Positions 33,646 through 43,347 of a DNA stretch of 64,000 nt are shown one piece after another. Location of the stretch: positions 3,596,001 through 3,660,000 of the forward strand of contig AP027304.1 of the NCBI GenBank assembly GCA_036322835.1, in the 5' to 3' direction. The first letter of the stretch is position 1. Each line of letters starts with the position of its first letter. Both the position numbers and the translations under genes were made by a program. This DNA comes from Tenuifilaceae bacterium CYCD. Lineage in GTDB: Bacteria > Bacteroidota > Bacteroidia > Bacteroidales > Tenuifilaceae. The notes under the pieces were generated by a model. It searched no databases. It worked only from the letters and a program-made list of their open reading frames with translations, and was not told the DNA's origin.

Positions 33646-34602
33646 TTAGTTCCGCGTCAGCTCCACGTTCAAATCGCTCAGTTCGCCGGGCGTTACGGCC
33701 ACGGTTACCACCGTATCGCGGTAGCCCGCCTTGCTCAGCGTTACCCGGTAAACACCGCTGGGCAGCGATTTAATGTTAAAGCCCCCCTTCTCGGCCGTTA
33801 CCTTGGTAAGCACAACCTCCGGCTTAATGCTGCTAATGCCATTGGCCGCGGTGGCAGCGGTATCCTGGGCGCACTCGGGGCAAAAGCTAACGGTTACCCC
33901 CTTCAGCGGCTCGCCCGTGGTGGAATCGGTAACCATGCCCTTGAGCGTAAGCGAGCCCGATCCCGTATTAACCAGCTTGCGGGCTGTGCGGTACCCGCTG
34001 TAAAAGCTGGATTCCGTAAGCCGTACAATCTCCACAGCGGCATCCATTTTTTCCAGCGCTGCGTTTGCCTGCTTAAACAGCTGCTCCAGGCGCAGGGTGG
34101 CCTGCCGTGTTACGGTGGTGCCTAGCCGGGGCTTAGCAAGCGCTGCAATATAAGCCTCAATGGCGCTAAGCAGGGCAGCCTGGCTCTCGGCAGTTATGCC
34201 ATACCCGGCCAAACTATCGATATTGGACTGACCCCGATCGTAAATAATCTGCGAGTAGTCGCGCAAATCGGTATCGGAAAAGTTTCGGAAGCTACTCTCC
34301 GGGATATTCACCTCGGCAAGAAGGGGAAGGTTATTGGAAAGCTTAGCAAACGCGGTTTGCTTGCGCGCGCTATCGGCCACCAGGGTTATTAGGGTAGCGG
34401 CTAAATGCTTCTTATCGGAAGCGCCACCCGTCCTGTCTACCTTTTGCTGGGTCGACATGGTTGTAATTTCCCGAATAGTACCGCTTAGCACTGTTCGGTT
34501 TTCGTCAAATAGTGGGAGTTTTTTGGTAATGGATGGGTACTGGTTGCAGTATTCGTCTACTGTAATACACATCATCAGCCTAATTTCCTGTGAATTTGTC
34601 AT
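33646..34602 (-). CDS. Hypothetical protein with C-terminal carboxypeptidase-regulatory-like domain
   Basis: 318 residues from the ATG at 34602, chosen because upstream in-frame sequence is AT-rich and non-coding in character. There is no signal peptide. Residues 1-215 are helical with no motif I recognise. Residues about 222-318 form a CarboxypepD_reg-like beta domain (LTLKGMVTDSTTGEPLKGV, SLPSGVYRVTLSKAGYRDT). It has a CPEC pair in the loop. The coding sequence looks distinctly more GC-rich than most of the window, in line with its location in a possible acquired segment. Its function is unknown. Confidence 0.75.
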   Translation of the reverse strand: MTNSQEIRLMMCITVDEYCNQYPSITKKLPLFDENRTVLSGTIREITTMSTQQKVDRTGGASDKKHLAATLITLVADSARKQTAFAKLSNNLPLLAEVNIPESSFRNFSDTDLRDYSQIIYDRGQSNIDSLAGYGITAESQAALLSAIEAYIAALAKPRLGTTVTRQATLRLEQLFKQANAALEKMDAAVEIVRLTESSFYSGYRTARKLVNTGSGSLTLKGMVTDSTTGEPLKGVTVSFCPECAQDTAATAANGISSIKPEVVLTKVTAEKGGFNIKSLPSGVYRVTLSKAGYRDTVVTVAVTPGELSDLNVELTRN

Positions 34603-34926
34603 AGCTTTTAAATTGTTTAATAGTTTGATATTATGTGAATTATAAAACCATAATACTAATTTAAGGAAAAAGTAATTAGCAATCAACTTATTGCGTAAAA
34701 AATTTCGAATAAATTACTTGATTAGTAGCGCATTACCCATTTTATCGGGATTTCCAGAATCGCAGGTAATGGAGCTGTTACACCCACTAGGAACGCTAAG
34801 CTATTGCCGCACAATATCCCAATGGCCAGTAAAGCCTTACCAGCCCTTACCCAAGCGGCGCTGAATTGCGGACAACCCCGCAAAAAGGAAACTGTATTTT
34901 AAAAGTTAGCCGCTACACACCCTGCA
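34603..34926. other. 324 bp without a supported gene
   Basis: The left 100 bases are AT-rich and probably hold the promoter of the minus-strand gene, though no good TAnnTTTG box was found. The rest is more GC-rich, with short open frames that show no coding signal. Nothing else is recognised. Confidence 0.5.
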
Positions 34927-35268
34927 ATGCGGCATCGAACAGGAAAAAGCCATAACGAGATGGCTAAAACAATACGTGAGATTAAAAAAATAGGCCGTGA
35001 GTTGCTAAAAAGGATCAGTGAGTTGCCGAAAAGGGTCAGTGAGTTGCCGAAAAGGATCAGTGAGTTGCCAAAAAGGGTCAGTGAGTTACCGAAAAGGATC
35101 AGTGAGTTGCCGAAAAGGATCAGTGAGTTGCCGAAAAGGGTCAGTGAGTTGCCGAAAATAGCTCCTAAGACATTAAAAAGGGTGAACGAGATGGAAAAAA
35201 TGGGGTTTGTTCACAAAAAAACTAACAGCAATCAACCAACAATCTACAGTGAGTATTCTTTAGCTTAA
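34927..35268 (+). CDS. Heptad-repeat protein, seven ISELPKR/VSELPKR units
   Basis: 113 residues (101 if the ATG at 34960 is used). The centre consists of seven near-identical seven-residue units, ISELPKR or VSELPKR, encoded by 21-bp tandem DNA repeats (about 35013-35156). Units differ mainly by one GGG/GGA-type change that swaps Val and Ile. A heptad would suit a coiled coil, but Pro in every unit argues against a regular helix. No homolog family is recognised. It may be a real small protein or a repeat-bearing open frame. The patatin-like gene follows 90 bases downstream. Confidence 0.45.
   Translation: MRHRTGKSHNEMAKTIREIKKIGRELLKRISELPKRVSELPKRISELPKRVSELPKRISELPKRISELPKRVSELPKIAPKTLKRVNEMEKMGFVHKKTNSNQPTIYSEYSLA
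35013..35156 (+). repeat. 21-bp tandem repeat, about seven copies
   Basis: Unit CAGTGAGTTGCCGAAAAGG plus RT (R = A or G). Copies are almost identical, which suggests recent expansion and possible copy-number variation. Confidence 0.9.
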
Positions 35269-35358
35269 ATTATACTAATACACAATGCAATAACATCCCT
35301 ATTGCTATAAATTCAGCTATCTTTCGCTGGCATCCAATCTTCTAAATGTGTTTTGTTT

Positions 35359-36504
35359 ATGCAAAAGAAGCACTACATACTCTACCCCATTCTGCTATTA
35401 ACGGCTGTTGCGCTATGCCTGAGCATTAATGGTATGGCCAAGAAAAACGAGCCGCAGGAACCGCACGCCAAGGAGCAGGGAACGGCCATTGTTATTACGG
35501 GCGCAGCCGCAAAAATATCGCAGGAGGCGGCTCTACTGGAGTACCTGTACAATAAGGGCATGCTTAACGATGTGGTATTCATCTCGGGGGCTAGCTCCGG
35601 AGGGCTAAATGCGGTTGTGCTAAACGGAATTCTCTCCGGTAAGCTAACCTGGAAGGAGTACCGCGAGTTTCTGGCAAAGCTTAACAACGACGATATTTTT
35701 AGGGTGAATGGGAATAAACTTCCGGTGGATACCGAGCCGCTCCGCAACCTAATTATCAACTTTATATCCCATCGATTGGGTTACAAAACCCTAGCCGATT
35801 TGCCAATACCAACATCGCTATCGATAGTAAACCTAAAGGCAATTCCCCTAAAGGAGCGCACCCTCCGGCTATGCAATAAAAAGATAAACCCCGAGAGCGA
35901 TTCATCTCTAAGCATTGTGGATGTGCTTATGGCATCCACGGCCTACCCCATCGCCTTCCCGCCCACTCTAATTAACAACGTAAAAACGATCCCTAACATA
36001 CCCTACTACGATGGCGGAATAGCCGAGGATAGGGTTCCATTCGAGGCCGTTGCCCAGTTTGAACGGCACAGGGGTCTCAATGTAAAAAAGATGATTATTG
36101 TGAGCCGTACACGCGATACAATTCCCATTGCCGAGGAGCTAACCCCTTTTCAAGGAATTGAGTTTAAAGCAATAGATAGGATGGAAGTGTCGCCCGAAAC
36201 GTTCTCCTACCGGGGATTCCAGAAAAGGTTAAAGGATCTGGAAAAGGATTATCCACGCTTAGCCGATAAAACCTTGGTGTTTTTCCCTAACCTCGAAGAA
36301 AAATTCCTGATGTTCGACTTTAGCACCCTTGCCCAGCAGTACGAGCTAACCTACCATTGGGCAAAGAGCAACAGCCCCATTCCGCTAAAGCAATACATGG
36401 AGAATGAAGGAACGACCAAGGAACGCTTTAAAATAGATCTTTCGCCGCTGAATAGGCGCAACCAATCAAAGCAATCGATTACCGAGCAGACTACGAATAA
36501 ATAG
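35359..36504 (+). CDS. Patatin-like phospholipase family protein
   Basis: 381 residues from the ATG at 35359; the N-terminus (YILYPILLLTAVALCLSING) is a signal peptide or anchor. The nucleophile elbow GASSGGLNA (GxSxG, about residue 76-80) and the catalytic Asp motif YDGGIAEDRVP are present. The usual glycine-rich oxyanion motif (GGG.RG) near the start of patatins is replaced by ITGAAAKISQ, so activity may differ or be reduced. It likely acts on lipids in the envelope. It is convergent with the next gene, overlapping it by 14 bases. Confidence 0.8.
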   Translation: MQKKHYILYPILLLTAVALCLSINGMAKKNEPQEPHAKEQGTAIVITGAAAKISQEAALLEYLYNKGMLNDVVFISGASSGGLNAVVLNGILSGKLTWKEYREFLAKLNNDDIFRVNGNKLPVDTEPLRNLIINFISHRLGYKTLADLPIPTSLSIVNLKAIPLKERTLRLCNKKINPESDSSLSIVDVLMASTAYPIAFPPTLINNVKTIPNIPYYDGGIAEDRVPFEAVAQFERHRGLNVKKMIIVSRTRDTIPIAEELTPFQGIEFKAIDRMEVSPETFSYRGFQKRLKDLEKDYPRLADKTLVFFPNLEEKFLMFDFSTLAQQYELTYHWAKSNSPIPLKQYMENEGTTKERFKIDLSPLNRRNQSKQSITEQTTNK

Positions 36505-37168
36505 ATCTTACAGTAGCAGGATCGTCGCTTAGGTAAACGGGTTCATCGTCCGTAGCCGCAATCACCAGCACCCGATCCAATGTAATGGACAGGTTAAATT
36601 GCGCAGCATCCTTCCACTCGCCCCGCCCCATGGCCGCAACCACCTCGCCTTGCTCCAGAACACCCTCCTTGTAACGAAGAGACTTATTTAAACCGATGAA
36701 GTTCTCACTTTTATGGCCATGCGCACAAAGATACTTTTCCAGAACCTCCGTAGCATCCTCCATAAAGCCCGAGGTATAGATTCGATCCTGAACAAGGTAG
36801 CTTTTAACCTTTTGGGTGTTAATATGGGCACAGTAACGCCCATCCTTAAGCAAGAATTCTCCTGCTCGCTCCTCCTCTATTATAGTTTTCCAGTACGTGC
36901 TTTTCCCATTCGAAACGCGTTGCTCCACCAGAACATAGTAGTAAGCACATTTGCGCCCGGAGAGTGGAGCGTAAAGCGGCTTACCAACAATATCGACCAT
37001 CCCAACAATCTTGGCAATATCGCCATTCATAAAACCCGAAATATGCTTATCAATCGCATTCTTAAGCTTCCTCCGCACAACCGCCTTCCGGCTAAGGTAA
37101 CAACGGAAAAATACAATTACAGCAACCAATACCAATACGCCAATAAGAAGAAAGTACTCGGGTTCCAT
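36491..37168 (-). CDS. Membrane-anchored protein resembling the GIDE/BAM domain
   Basis: 225 residues. One N-terminal membrane segment (about 6-24) is followed by a basic stretch and a soluble domain. The middle reads GKPLYAPLSGRKCAYYYVLVEQRV, then STYWKTIIEEERAGEFLLKDG. This layout resembles the GIDE (BAM) domain of MUL1-like proteins, found in bacteria without the RING finger. The similarity is from memory of the pattern and is moderate. Its role is unknown. Its 3' end overlaps the patatin gene. Confidence 0.55.
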   Translation of the reverse strand: MEPEYFLLIGVLVLVAVIVFFRCYLSRKAVVRRKLKNAIDKHISGFMNGDIAKIVGMVDIVGKPLYAPLSGRKCAYYYVLVEQRVSNGKSTYWKTIIEEERAGEFLLKDGRYCAHINTQKVKSYLVQDRIYTSGFMEDATEVLEKYLCAHGHKSENFIGLNKSLRYKEGVLEQGEVVAAMGRGEWKDAAQFNLSITLDRVLVIAATDDEPVYLSDDPATVRSIYS

Positions 37169-37495
37169 ACCTTTAATGTTAAGTGATAAATCAAAGATAA
37201 TTCAATCTGGGTAAAATTTGTAACCATTCATACAAAAAGCAAATAACAAAACTGTTAAACAGCTGCCATATTTATAAAACAAAAAAAATTACTTAATTAT
37301 TACTATATATCAAATCCTCCATCAATCAAAAAAATAGTATAAATTTGCACGCCCTTTACACATACTAAATACAATATAAGCGCACTGCAATAGTTTCTCC
37401 CAAAAAACGTTAATAATGTTAATTCAAACACTTTTTTCACAACTTTTGTAGAGGTAGATATCGTAAAGTAGCATCAGGTAAAGCAGCAAGTATAA
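37169..37495. other. 327-bp AT-rich divergent intergenic region
   Basis: No gene is supported. A -7 box TAAATTTG lies at 37340-37347 on the plus strand, and a weaker one (AACTTTTG) about 50 bases before the FIST kinase start. The region should contain promoters of both flanking genes. No hairpins or repeats stand out. Confidence 0.45.
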
Positions 37496-39457
37496 ATGAT
37501 ACAGCAGAACTATAAGATTAGCAGCATCGATAATTTAGTCGATATACTTAAATCTAAGGAATTAACCCAAATAGAGGATTACAAATCGTTACTGGTACAA
37601 ATCTACTCTGCCAAAAACACCCCGCAGTGGTACTATTTATTGGGGAACTGCATAAAAGCAGCATTCCCTTCGGCAGTTGTAGTGGGCACATCATCGGTTG
37701 GCGAAATAAGCAACGGACGGATGTATACAAGCTCCACCATAATTTCATTTACCTTTTTTAAATCATCATCAATCAAACTATTATCACACGAGTGCAGCAA
37801 AGGCCAAGAATTAGACATTAGCAATGCAATAGTTGATAGTTTACACTTGATGCAAACCGAGATAAAAGGGCTCCTACTACTTACAACTCCTCCGCAAATA
37901 GATGCAATGCTAGTACTAAATAGAATAAATGAAAAATCGACAGGTTATCCGGTATTTGGAGGAGTATCGGCGGACTATTCCAACAAACCAAAAGCTGTTA
38001 TATTCGACGGAAACATCTGCCACGCCCAGGGTGTGATTGCGGTTGCCTTTTACGGGGATATTCAAATTGAACCCTATACCTACCTAGGATGGATTCCCCT
38101 AAGTAAAGAAATGACTATTACAGAAACCGACGGGATGATTGTGAAAACAATCGATAATCAGCCCGCGTTTTCGGTTTACGAACGATACCTTGGACTAAAA
38201 ATTGAGGATGAGTTCTTTCAGAACGTGATGGAATTTCCGTTCCTAATAAAGAGAGATGGACAAACCATTGCACGCGTCCCCTTTGGAGTTAACAAGCATA
38301 ATGGCGCAATTGAATTCCACGCCGATATAAAAGCAGGAGAAACGTTTCGGATCGGTTACGGGAATCCTAGCACCATAATAGACGAATCAACGCATATTCA
38401 GAATCAAATTCAGGGATTCCAGCCCGAAGCAATATTCCTTTACAGCTGCATATGCCGTCGGCACTTACTACAGCATGATGTAGAGCTCGAAACAATCCCG
38501 TTCAACAAAATTGCACCAACCTCGGGTTTCTATACATTTGGAGAGTTCTACGCTAAGGGTAGCAATAAATACCTGCTAAACTCGTCGATGGTTGCCGTAG
38601 GGCTCCGCGAAAGCATCCAAAATGGCTCCACGCACAACATAAAAACAGAACGTCTCATAAACAATCAGCAACTAGTCGATTCGGATCAGCATCAGCATGC
38701 ACAAATAGTATCCCGGTTGGTAACATTTATCAACACTACCACCCAGGAACTCGAAGAACAGAACAAGCAGTTCAAAACGTTAATCGAGCAAAAGAACCAA
38801 TTCCTAGGAATGGTTGTTCACGATCTCCGCAACCCAATTGGGGTTATCCAGGGCTTTTCCGAAATTCTCGGCAACAGGGTTGATGACGAAAACAAACGCT
38901 ACACACAAATAATATCGCATGTTAGCGCTGATATGCTTAACCTTGTAAACGATTTCTTAGATATCTCGAAGATGGAAGCCGGAAAACTTGAACTAAAGAA
39001 AACGGATGTAGATTACATTCAGTTTGTTGAGAATAACATCACCTTGAACAGAATGCTATCGTCAAGTAAAGAAATCGAAATAAAATCCGATTTTCAGCTA
39101 AGCAGCCAAACAATAGCTATCGATAGCAGAACAATAACTCAAGTGCTAAATAACTTAATAGGCAACGCCATAAAGTACTCAAAACGGAATACCACTATAA
39201 CGGTTAAAATATTAACCGAAAACAACCAGATAATTACGCAGGTTATAGACCAAGGCGTTGGAATCCCTAAAAACGAAATTAAAAATATTTTCAAACCGTT
39301 CAGTAGAAGCAGCATAAGTCCAACTGAAGGTGAAAGCAGCCATGGATTAGGCCTTGCCATCGTAAAAAAAATTGTTGAGCATTACGGAGGCTCTATTAGC
39401 GTATCGAGCGTTGTAGGAAAAGGCTCAACGTTCTCGTTCAGCCTACCAATCAACTAA
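37496..39457 (+). CDS. FIST-domain sensor histidine kinase
   Basis: 653 residues, soluble. A FIST N-terminal domain (about 35-225; AVVVGTSSVGEIS, GGVSADYSNKPKAVIFDG) and FIST_C (about 225-370; RIGYGNPSTI, LYSCICRRHLL, SGFYTFGEFYAKG) are followed by a short coiled coil (ELEEQNKQFKTLIEQKNQFL). Then come HisKA with phospho-acceptor His in VVHDLRNPIGV and a HATPase (LNNLIGNAIKYS, DQGVGIP, SHGLGLAIVKKIV). FIST domains are thought to bind small ligands such as amino acids. No regulator is adjacent; the next gene is ornithine aminotransferase. Confidence 0.92.
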   Translation: MIQQNYKISSIDNLVDILKSKELTQIEDYKSLLVQIYSAKNTPQWYYLLGNCIKAAFPSAVVVGTSSVGEISNGRMYTSSTIISFTFFKSSSIKLLSHECSKGQELDISNAIVDSLHLMQTEIKGLLLLTTPPQIDAMLVLNRINEKSTGYPVFGGVSADYSNKPKAVIFDGNICHAQGVIAVAFYGDIQIEPYTYLGWIPLSKEMTITETDGMIVKTIDNQPAFSVYERYLGLKIEDEFFQNVMEFPFLIKRDGQTIARVPFGVNKHNGAIEFHADIKAGETFRIGYGNPSTIIDESTHIQNQIQGFQPEAIFLYSCICRRHLLQHDVELETIPFNKIAPTSGFYTFGEFYAKGSNKYLLNSSMVAVGLRESIQNGSTHNIKTERLINNQQLVDSDQHQHAQIVSRLVTFINTTTQELEEQNKQFKTLIEQKNQFLGMVVHDLRNPIGVIQGFSEILGNRVDDENKRYTQIISHVSADMLNLVNDFLDISKMEAGKLELKKTDVDYIQFVENNITLNRMLSSSKEIEIKSDFQLSSQTIAIDSRTITQVLNNLIGNAIKYSKRNTTITVKILTENNQIITQVIDQGVGIPKNEIKNIFKPFSRSSISPTEGESSHGLGLAIVKKIVEHYGGSISVSSVVGKGSTFSFSLPIN

Positions 39458-39739
39458 AAGTTCAACGTTTAAAGGGAAAGCAACACCCCCCCAAATACAA
39501 ATATCGCTCCATCAAATAGCAAACAATTTTGGTTTTAACACAGCACCAACAAGGCTTGCCATAACTTACTGAGTATCCACCCGAATATACATTAATGTTC
39601 TTAGCATTATGTTTCTTAACATATTGATCAAAAGCATATCATGCTTTGAAATTTCGGAAAGTAGCATTAACCTTGCATAAATGATTATTGAAAACTCAAA
39701 AACATACAAATAATTAATAATCAGTAAACTAATTTAGCC

Positions 39740-40966
39740 ATGAGTAAAATGACTCCAAAAGATTACATGGATCGCGAAAGTAAATTTGGCGCCCATAACT
39801 ATCACCCACTTCCTGTGGTATTAGAAAAAGGAAAAGGCGTAAAGGTTTGGGATGTAGAAGGAAAAGAGTACTACGATTTTCTTTCGGCATACTCCGCAGT
39901 TAACCAAGGCCACTGCCATCCAAAAATTGTAAAAGCATTAACAGATCAGGCTCAAATTTTAACCCTTACATCTCGTGCTTTCTACAACAACGTTTTAGGC
40001 GAATACGAAGAGTTTGTAACCAAGTATTTTGGCTACGACAAGGTTCTACCTATGAACTCAGGAGCCGAAGCTGACGAAACAGCGCTTAAACTAGCTCGTC
40101 GTTGGGGTGTTGTAAAGAAAGGCATACCTAACGATCAGGTTAAAATTATTTGCTGCGAGGGGAACTTCCACGGTCGTACTATTACAATTATTACCATGTC
40201 CAATGACCCAGATTCGTATGCAAATTACGGTCCGCTAACACCTGGGTTTATCCGTATCCCATACAACGATGCCAGTGCGCTAGAAAAAGTTTTGAAAGAA
40301 CATGGTAAAACCACCGCAGCATTCATACTTGAGCCAATCCAAGGCGAGGCTGGTGTATTTGTTCCAGACGAAGGTTACTTGAAAAAAACATACGAACTTT
40401 GCAAGAAAAACAACGTGCTTTTCATTGCCGACGAGGTTCAAACAGGTATTGCCCGTACCGGTAAAATGCTAGCCTGCGACCACGAAGGCGTTCGCCCCGA
40501 TATTCTTATCCTGGGTAAAGCAGTTTCTGGTGGTGTTATGCCCGTATCGTGCGTTCTTGCCGACGATGAAATTATGCTAACCATCAAACCCGGCGAGCAT
40601 GGATCAACATTCGGTGGAAACCCTGTAGCCGCTAAAGTTGCTATTGCTGCTCTCACCGTTATTAAGGAAGAAAAATTAGCTGAGAATGCTGAGAAAATGG
40701 GTAAAATATTCCGCGATGAAATGAACAACATCAAGAGCGAAATGATTGAGATTGTTCGCGGTAAAGGTTTACTCAACGCCGTTGTAATTCGCAACAAACC
40801 TGGCAAAACAGCTTGGGATGTTTGTGTAGCAATGGCCGAGAAAGGTGTTCTTGCTAAACCTACCCATGGTAACATCATTCGCTTTGCTCCTCCTTTAGTA
40901 ATCACAGAAGCAGAGTTACGCGATGCTATTGGTAGAATTAAGGAAGCATTCAAACAATTCGAATAG
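39740..40966 (+). CDS. rocD: Ornithine aminotransferase (ornithine--oxo-acid transaminase)
   Basis: 408 residues, class III PLP enzyme. The N-terminal [23 protein letters not shown] and [16 protein letters not shown] are the hallmark of ornithine aminotransferase rather than acetylornithine aminotransferase. The PLP region has [22 protein letters not shown], the Asp of [12 protein letters not shown], the Schiff-base Lys in LGKAVSGG, and STFGGNP. It converts ornithine and 2-oxoglutarate to glutamate semialdehyde and glutamate, joining arginine and proline metabolism in the cytoplasm. It is a single gene with a strong terminator. Confidence 0.95.
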   Translation: MSKMTPKDYMDRESKFGAHNYHPLPVVLEKGKGVKVWDVEGKEYYDFLSAYSAVNQGHCHPKIVKALTDQAQILTLTSRAFYNNVLGEYEEFVTKYFGYDKVLPMNSGAEADETALKLARRWGVVKKGIPNDQVKIICCEGNFHGRTITIITMSNDPDSYANYGPLTPGFIRIPYNDASALEKVLKEHGKTTAAFILEPIQGEAGVFVPDEGYLKKTYELCKKNNVLFIADEVQTGIARTGKMLACDHEGVRPDILILGKAVSGGVMPVSCVLADDEIMLTIKPGEHGSTFGGNPVAAKVAIAALTVIKEEKLAENAEKMGKIFRDEMNNIKSEMIEIVRGKGLLNAVVIRNKPGKTAWDVCVAMAEKGVLAKPTHGNIIRFAPPLVITEAELRDAIGRIKEAFKQFE

Positions 40967-40982
40967 TTTGTTAACAAACATT

Positions 40983-41009
40983 AAAAGCTGCCCTAGGGCA
41001 GCTTTTTTT
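40983..41009 (+). terminator. Rho-independent terminator after rocD
   Basis: AAAAGCTGCCC-TA-GGGCAGCTTTT followed by more T. Confidence 0.9.
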
Positions 41010-41068
41010 AATTAAACCATTCAATATTTGCAATATCTATTAACTCAACTAACATTTAATTAACCTAT

Positions 41069-43102
41069 ATGAAAAAAACTTATCTGTATGCATGCTGCAT
41101 AGCAACAGTGGCTTTTGCAGGTTGTTCGGAGCAGGAGAAGACAAAACCCGCTTTAGATACAGCAAACATGGATTTAACAGTAAAACCTGGCGAGGATTTT
41201 AATGCCTATGCCAACGGTAACTGGATTAAAAATGCCAAAATGCCCGACGACAAGTCGCGCTATGGTTCTTTCGATATCCTTAAGGAGGAGAATGATTTAT
41301 TGGTAAAAGAAATACTAGAAAAAGCAGCCCAAAAAACCGATGCTGTTAAAGGCAGCAACTGGCAAAAGGTTGGCGATTTCTACGCATCGGGAATGGATAC
41401 CGCTAATATCGAAAAACTAGGATACGAGCCCATTAAGGAAGAACTTAAAAAGATTGCTGATATCAAATCAACCGAAGATCTCCAAAACGAAATCATCGCA
41501 TTACATCAGCAATACATAATTCCTCTATTCGTTCCATACGCAGGCCAAGATCAGAAAAACACCGAAGTTATTGTTGTTAACCTTGGTAGTGCAGGACTTG
41601 GATTACCTGATAGGGATTACTATTTAAATGAGGATCCCCGCTCTGCTGAAATCAGAAAAGATTACGTTGAGCATCTTAAAGCAATGTTTACTCTTTTGGA
41701 GTACACCCCAGAACAAGCCGCTACAGTTGCTGATCAAATCATGAAATTCGAAACAAGGCTTGCCAAGGTAACACAAACTCGCCTAGAGCAACGCAACCCA
41801 TACCTAACCTACAACAAGGTAACCTTGGAGGAAATGCAGAAACTTGCTCCGACATTCAACTGGACAAATTACTTTAAGGGTATAGGCATTGACGCTCCAA
41901 AAGATCTGGTTATCGACAATCCCAAATTTTACACCGAAATCAGCAAGATGCAAAACGAGGTATCGCTTGACGAATGGAAAAACTACCTAGTATGGAACGT
42001 TGTAAACAGCCGCGCATCATTCCTATCAAGCGCATTCGAAAATCAGAACTTCGATTTTTATAGCCGCAAACTTTCTGGCAAAGAAGTTAATATTCCCCGT
42101 TGGCAACGTATTGCTAACACAGCAAATTCTGCAATTGGAGAACTAGTTGGACAAATTTTTGTTGAAACAAACTTTCCTCCTGCTGCAAAAGAAAAAATGG
42201 TTGCTTTAATTGGAAATCTAAAACTCGCCTTCAAGGATAGAATCAGCAATTTAACCTGGATGAACGATTCAACCAAAGCTAAAGCATTAGATAAACTTGC
42301 CACAATGGTTGTAAAGGTTGGATATCCTGATAAATGGAAAGATTATTCAAACCTCGATATCGTTCGAGATAACTATGCAGAGAATATCAAACGTGCGTCG
42401 GAATTCAGCTTCAGAGATAACATGAACAAACTAGGCAAACCAGTTGATAGAACTGAATGGGGAATGACACCACAAACCGTGAACGCTTACTATAACCCGT
42501 TGATGAACGAGATCGTATTCCCTGCGGGAATACTTCAAGCTCCATTCTTTAACCTGAATGCCGATGATGCGGTTAACTATGGTGCAATTGGTGTTGTCAT
42601 TGGACACGAAATGACTCACGGTTTTGATGATCAAGGCCGTAACTTCGACAAGAATGGTATCCTAACCGATTGGTGGACCAAGGAGGACTCTGAAAAGTTC
42701 AACGCATTAACTCAACCCTTAGTTGATGAGTACAGCAACTTTGTCGCAATCGACTCACTTCACCTAGATGGTAAGTTAACCCTTGGCGAAAACATTGCCG
42801 ATTATGGCGGATTAACTATATCGTACCTCGCATTCCAAAAATCGTTGGAAGGTAAAGAGGCTCCAAAGAGCATCGATGGATTTACTGCAAATCAACGCTT
42901 CTTCCTATCGTACGCCAACGTATGGCGCCAGATTATCCGCGACAAGGAACTAATGCGTAGAGTTAAGGAGGATGTTCACTCTCCCGGCAAGTTCAGGGTA
43001 AACGGTGCTTTATTCAACATTCCCGAGTTTTACGATGCATTCGAGATAAGTCCAAATGACCCACTTTATATTGCACCAGAAAAACGTGCTAAAATATGGT
43101 AA
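41069..43102 (+). CDS. M13 family zinc metallopeptidase (neprilysin/PepO-like) lipoprotein
   Basis: 677 residues with a lipoprotein signal ending VAFAGC (Cys19). The zinc site is VIGHEMTHGFDD (His513, Glu514, His517) with the third ligand Glu574 in GENIADYGG, and NAYYNP near residue 473 binds the peptide backbone. The N-terminal half is the usual M13 helical cap. It is exported and anchored in the envelope, where it degrades oligopeptides. Length and motifs are normal for the family. A terminator separates it from the following gene. Confidence 0.95.
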   Translation: MKKTYLYACCIATVAFAGCSEQEKTKPALDTANMDLTVKPGEDFNAYANGNWIKNAKMPDDKSRYGSFDILKEENDLLVKEILEKAAQKTDAVKGSNWQKVGDFYASGMDTANIEKLGYEPIKEELKKIADIKSTEDLQNEIIALHQQYIIPLFVPYAGQDQKNTEVIVVNLGSAGLGLPDRDYYLNEDPRSAEIRKDYVEHLKAMFTLLEYTPEQAATVADQIMKFETRLAKVTQTRLEQRNPYLTYNKVTLEEMQKLAPTFNWTNYFKGIGIDAPKDLVIDNPKFYTEISKMQNEVSLDEWKNYLVWNVVNSRASFLSSAFENQNFDFYSRKLSGKEVNIPRWQRIANTANSAIGELVGQIFVETNFPPAAKEKMVALIGNLKLAFKDRISNLTWMNDSTKAKALDKLATMVVKVGYPDKWKDYSNLDIVRDNYAENIKRASEFSFRDNMNKLGKPVDRTEWGMTPQTVNAYYNPLMNEIVFPAGILQAPFFNLNADDAVNYGAIGVVIGHEMTHGFDDQGRNFDKNGILTDWWTKEDSEKFNALTQPLVDEYSNFVAIDSLHLDGKLTLGENIADYGGLTISYLAFQKSLEGKEAPKSIDGFTANQRFFLSYANVWRQIIRDKELMRRVKEDVHSPGKFRVNGALFNIPEFYDAFEISPNDPLYIAPEKRAKIW

Positions 43103-43111
43103 TAACAAAAA

Positions 43112-43141
43112 AACCCGACTAAAAGTCGGGTTCTTTATTTT
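43112..43141. terminator. Bidirectional terminator between the M13 peptidase and the Cys-rich protein
   Basis: AACCCGACT-AAA-AGTCGGGTT with a T-rich right flank and an A-rich left flank, so it can serve both convergent genes. Confidence 0.85.
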
Positions 43142-43347
43142 AGATAACCGGATCCTTGTTCCTTCACAATCCTAATAAAATTATCGATAGACCTATCGTA
43201 TCCCCGTTCAATATCGTTGGGGAAATAGCAGGCTGGTAGTTCTCCGTTTCGGCGATGGTAAGCCAAGCAATCGCAACAAACACCATGTCTTTCACAAGGG
43301 TAAGAGCAGTTACAAAACTTTGAATTCGAATCCTTTTTGCATTCCAT
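43135..43347 (-). CDS. Small Cys-rich protein (DUF6485-like)
   Basis: 70 residues from the ATG at 43347. Eight cysteines occur as [27 protein letters not shown] and PACYF, a pattern that suggests zinc binding. [24 protein letters not shown] is strongly conserved in a family of uncharacterised small proteins in anaerobes and Bacteroidota that I recall as DUF6485. Its function is unknown. It is convergent with the M13 peptidase gene. Confidence 0.75.
   Translation of the reverse strand: MECKKDSNSKFCNCSYPCERHGVCCDCLAYHRRNGELPACYFPNDIERGYDRSIDNFIRIVKEQGSGYLK

Noticed and set aside
34927-35268. Tandem repeats considered as a CRISPR-like array
   Set aside because: Units are 21 bp, directly adjacent and in frame, with no spacers; this is a coding-type tandem repeat.
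41041-41068. TTAAC-like motifs just before the M13 peptidase considered as another Pho box
   Set aside because: Spacings between motifs are not 11 bp and they touch the start codon; likely AT-rich chance.
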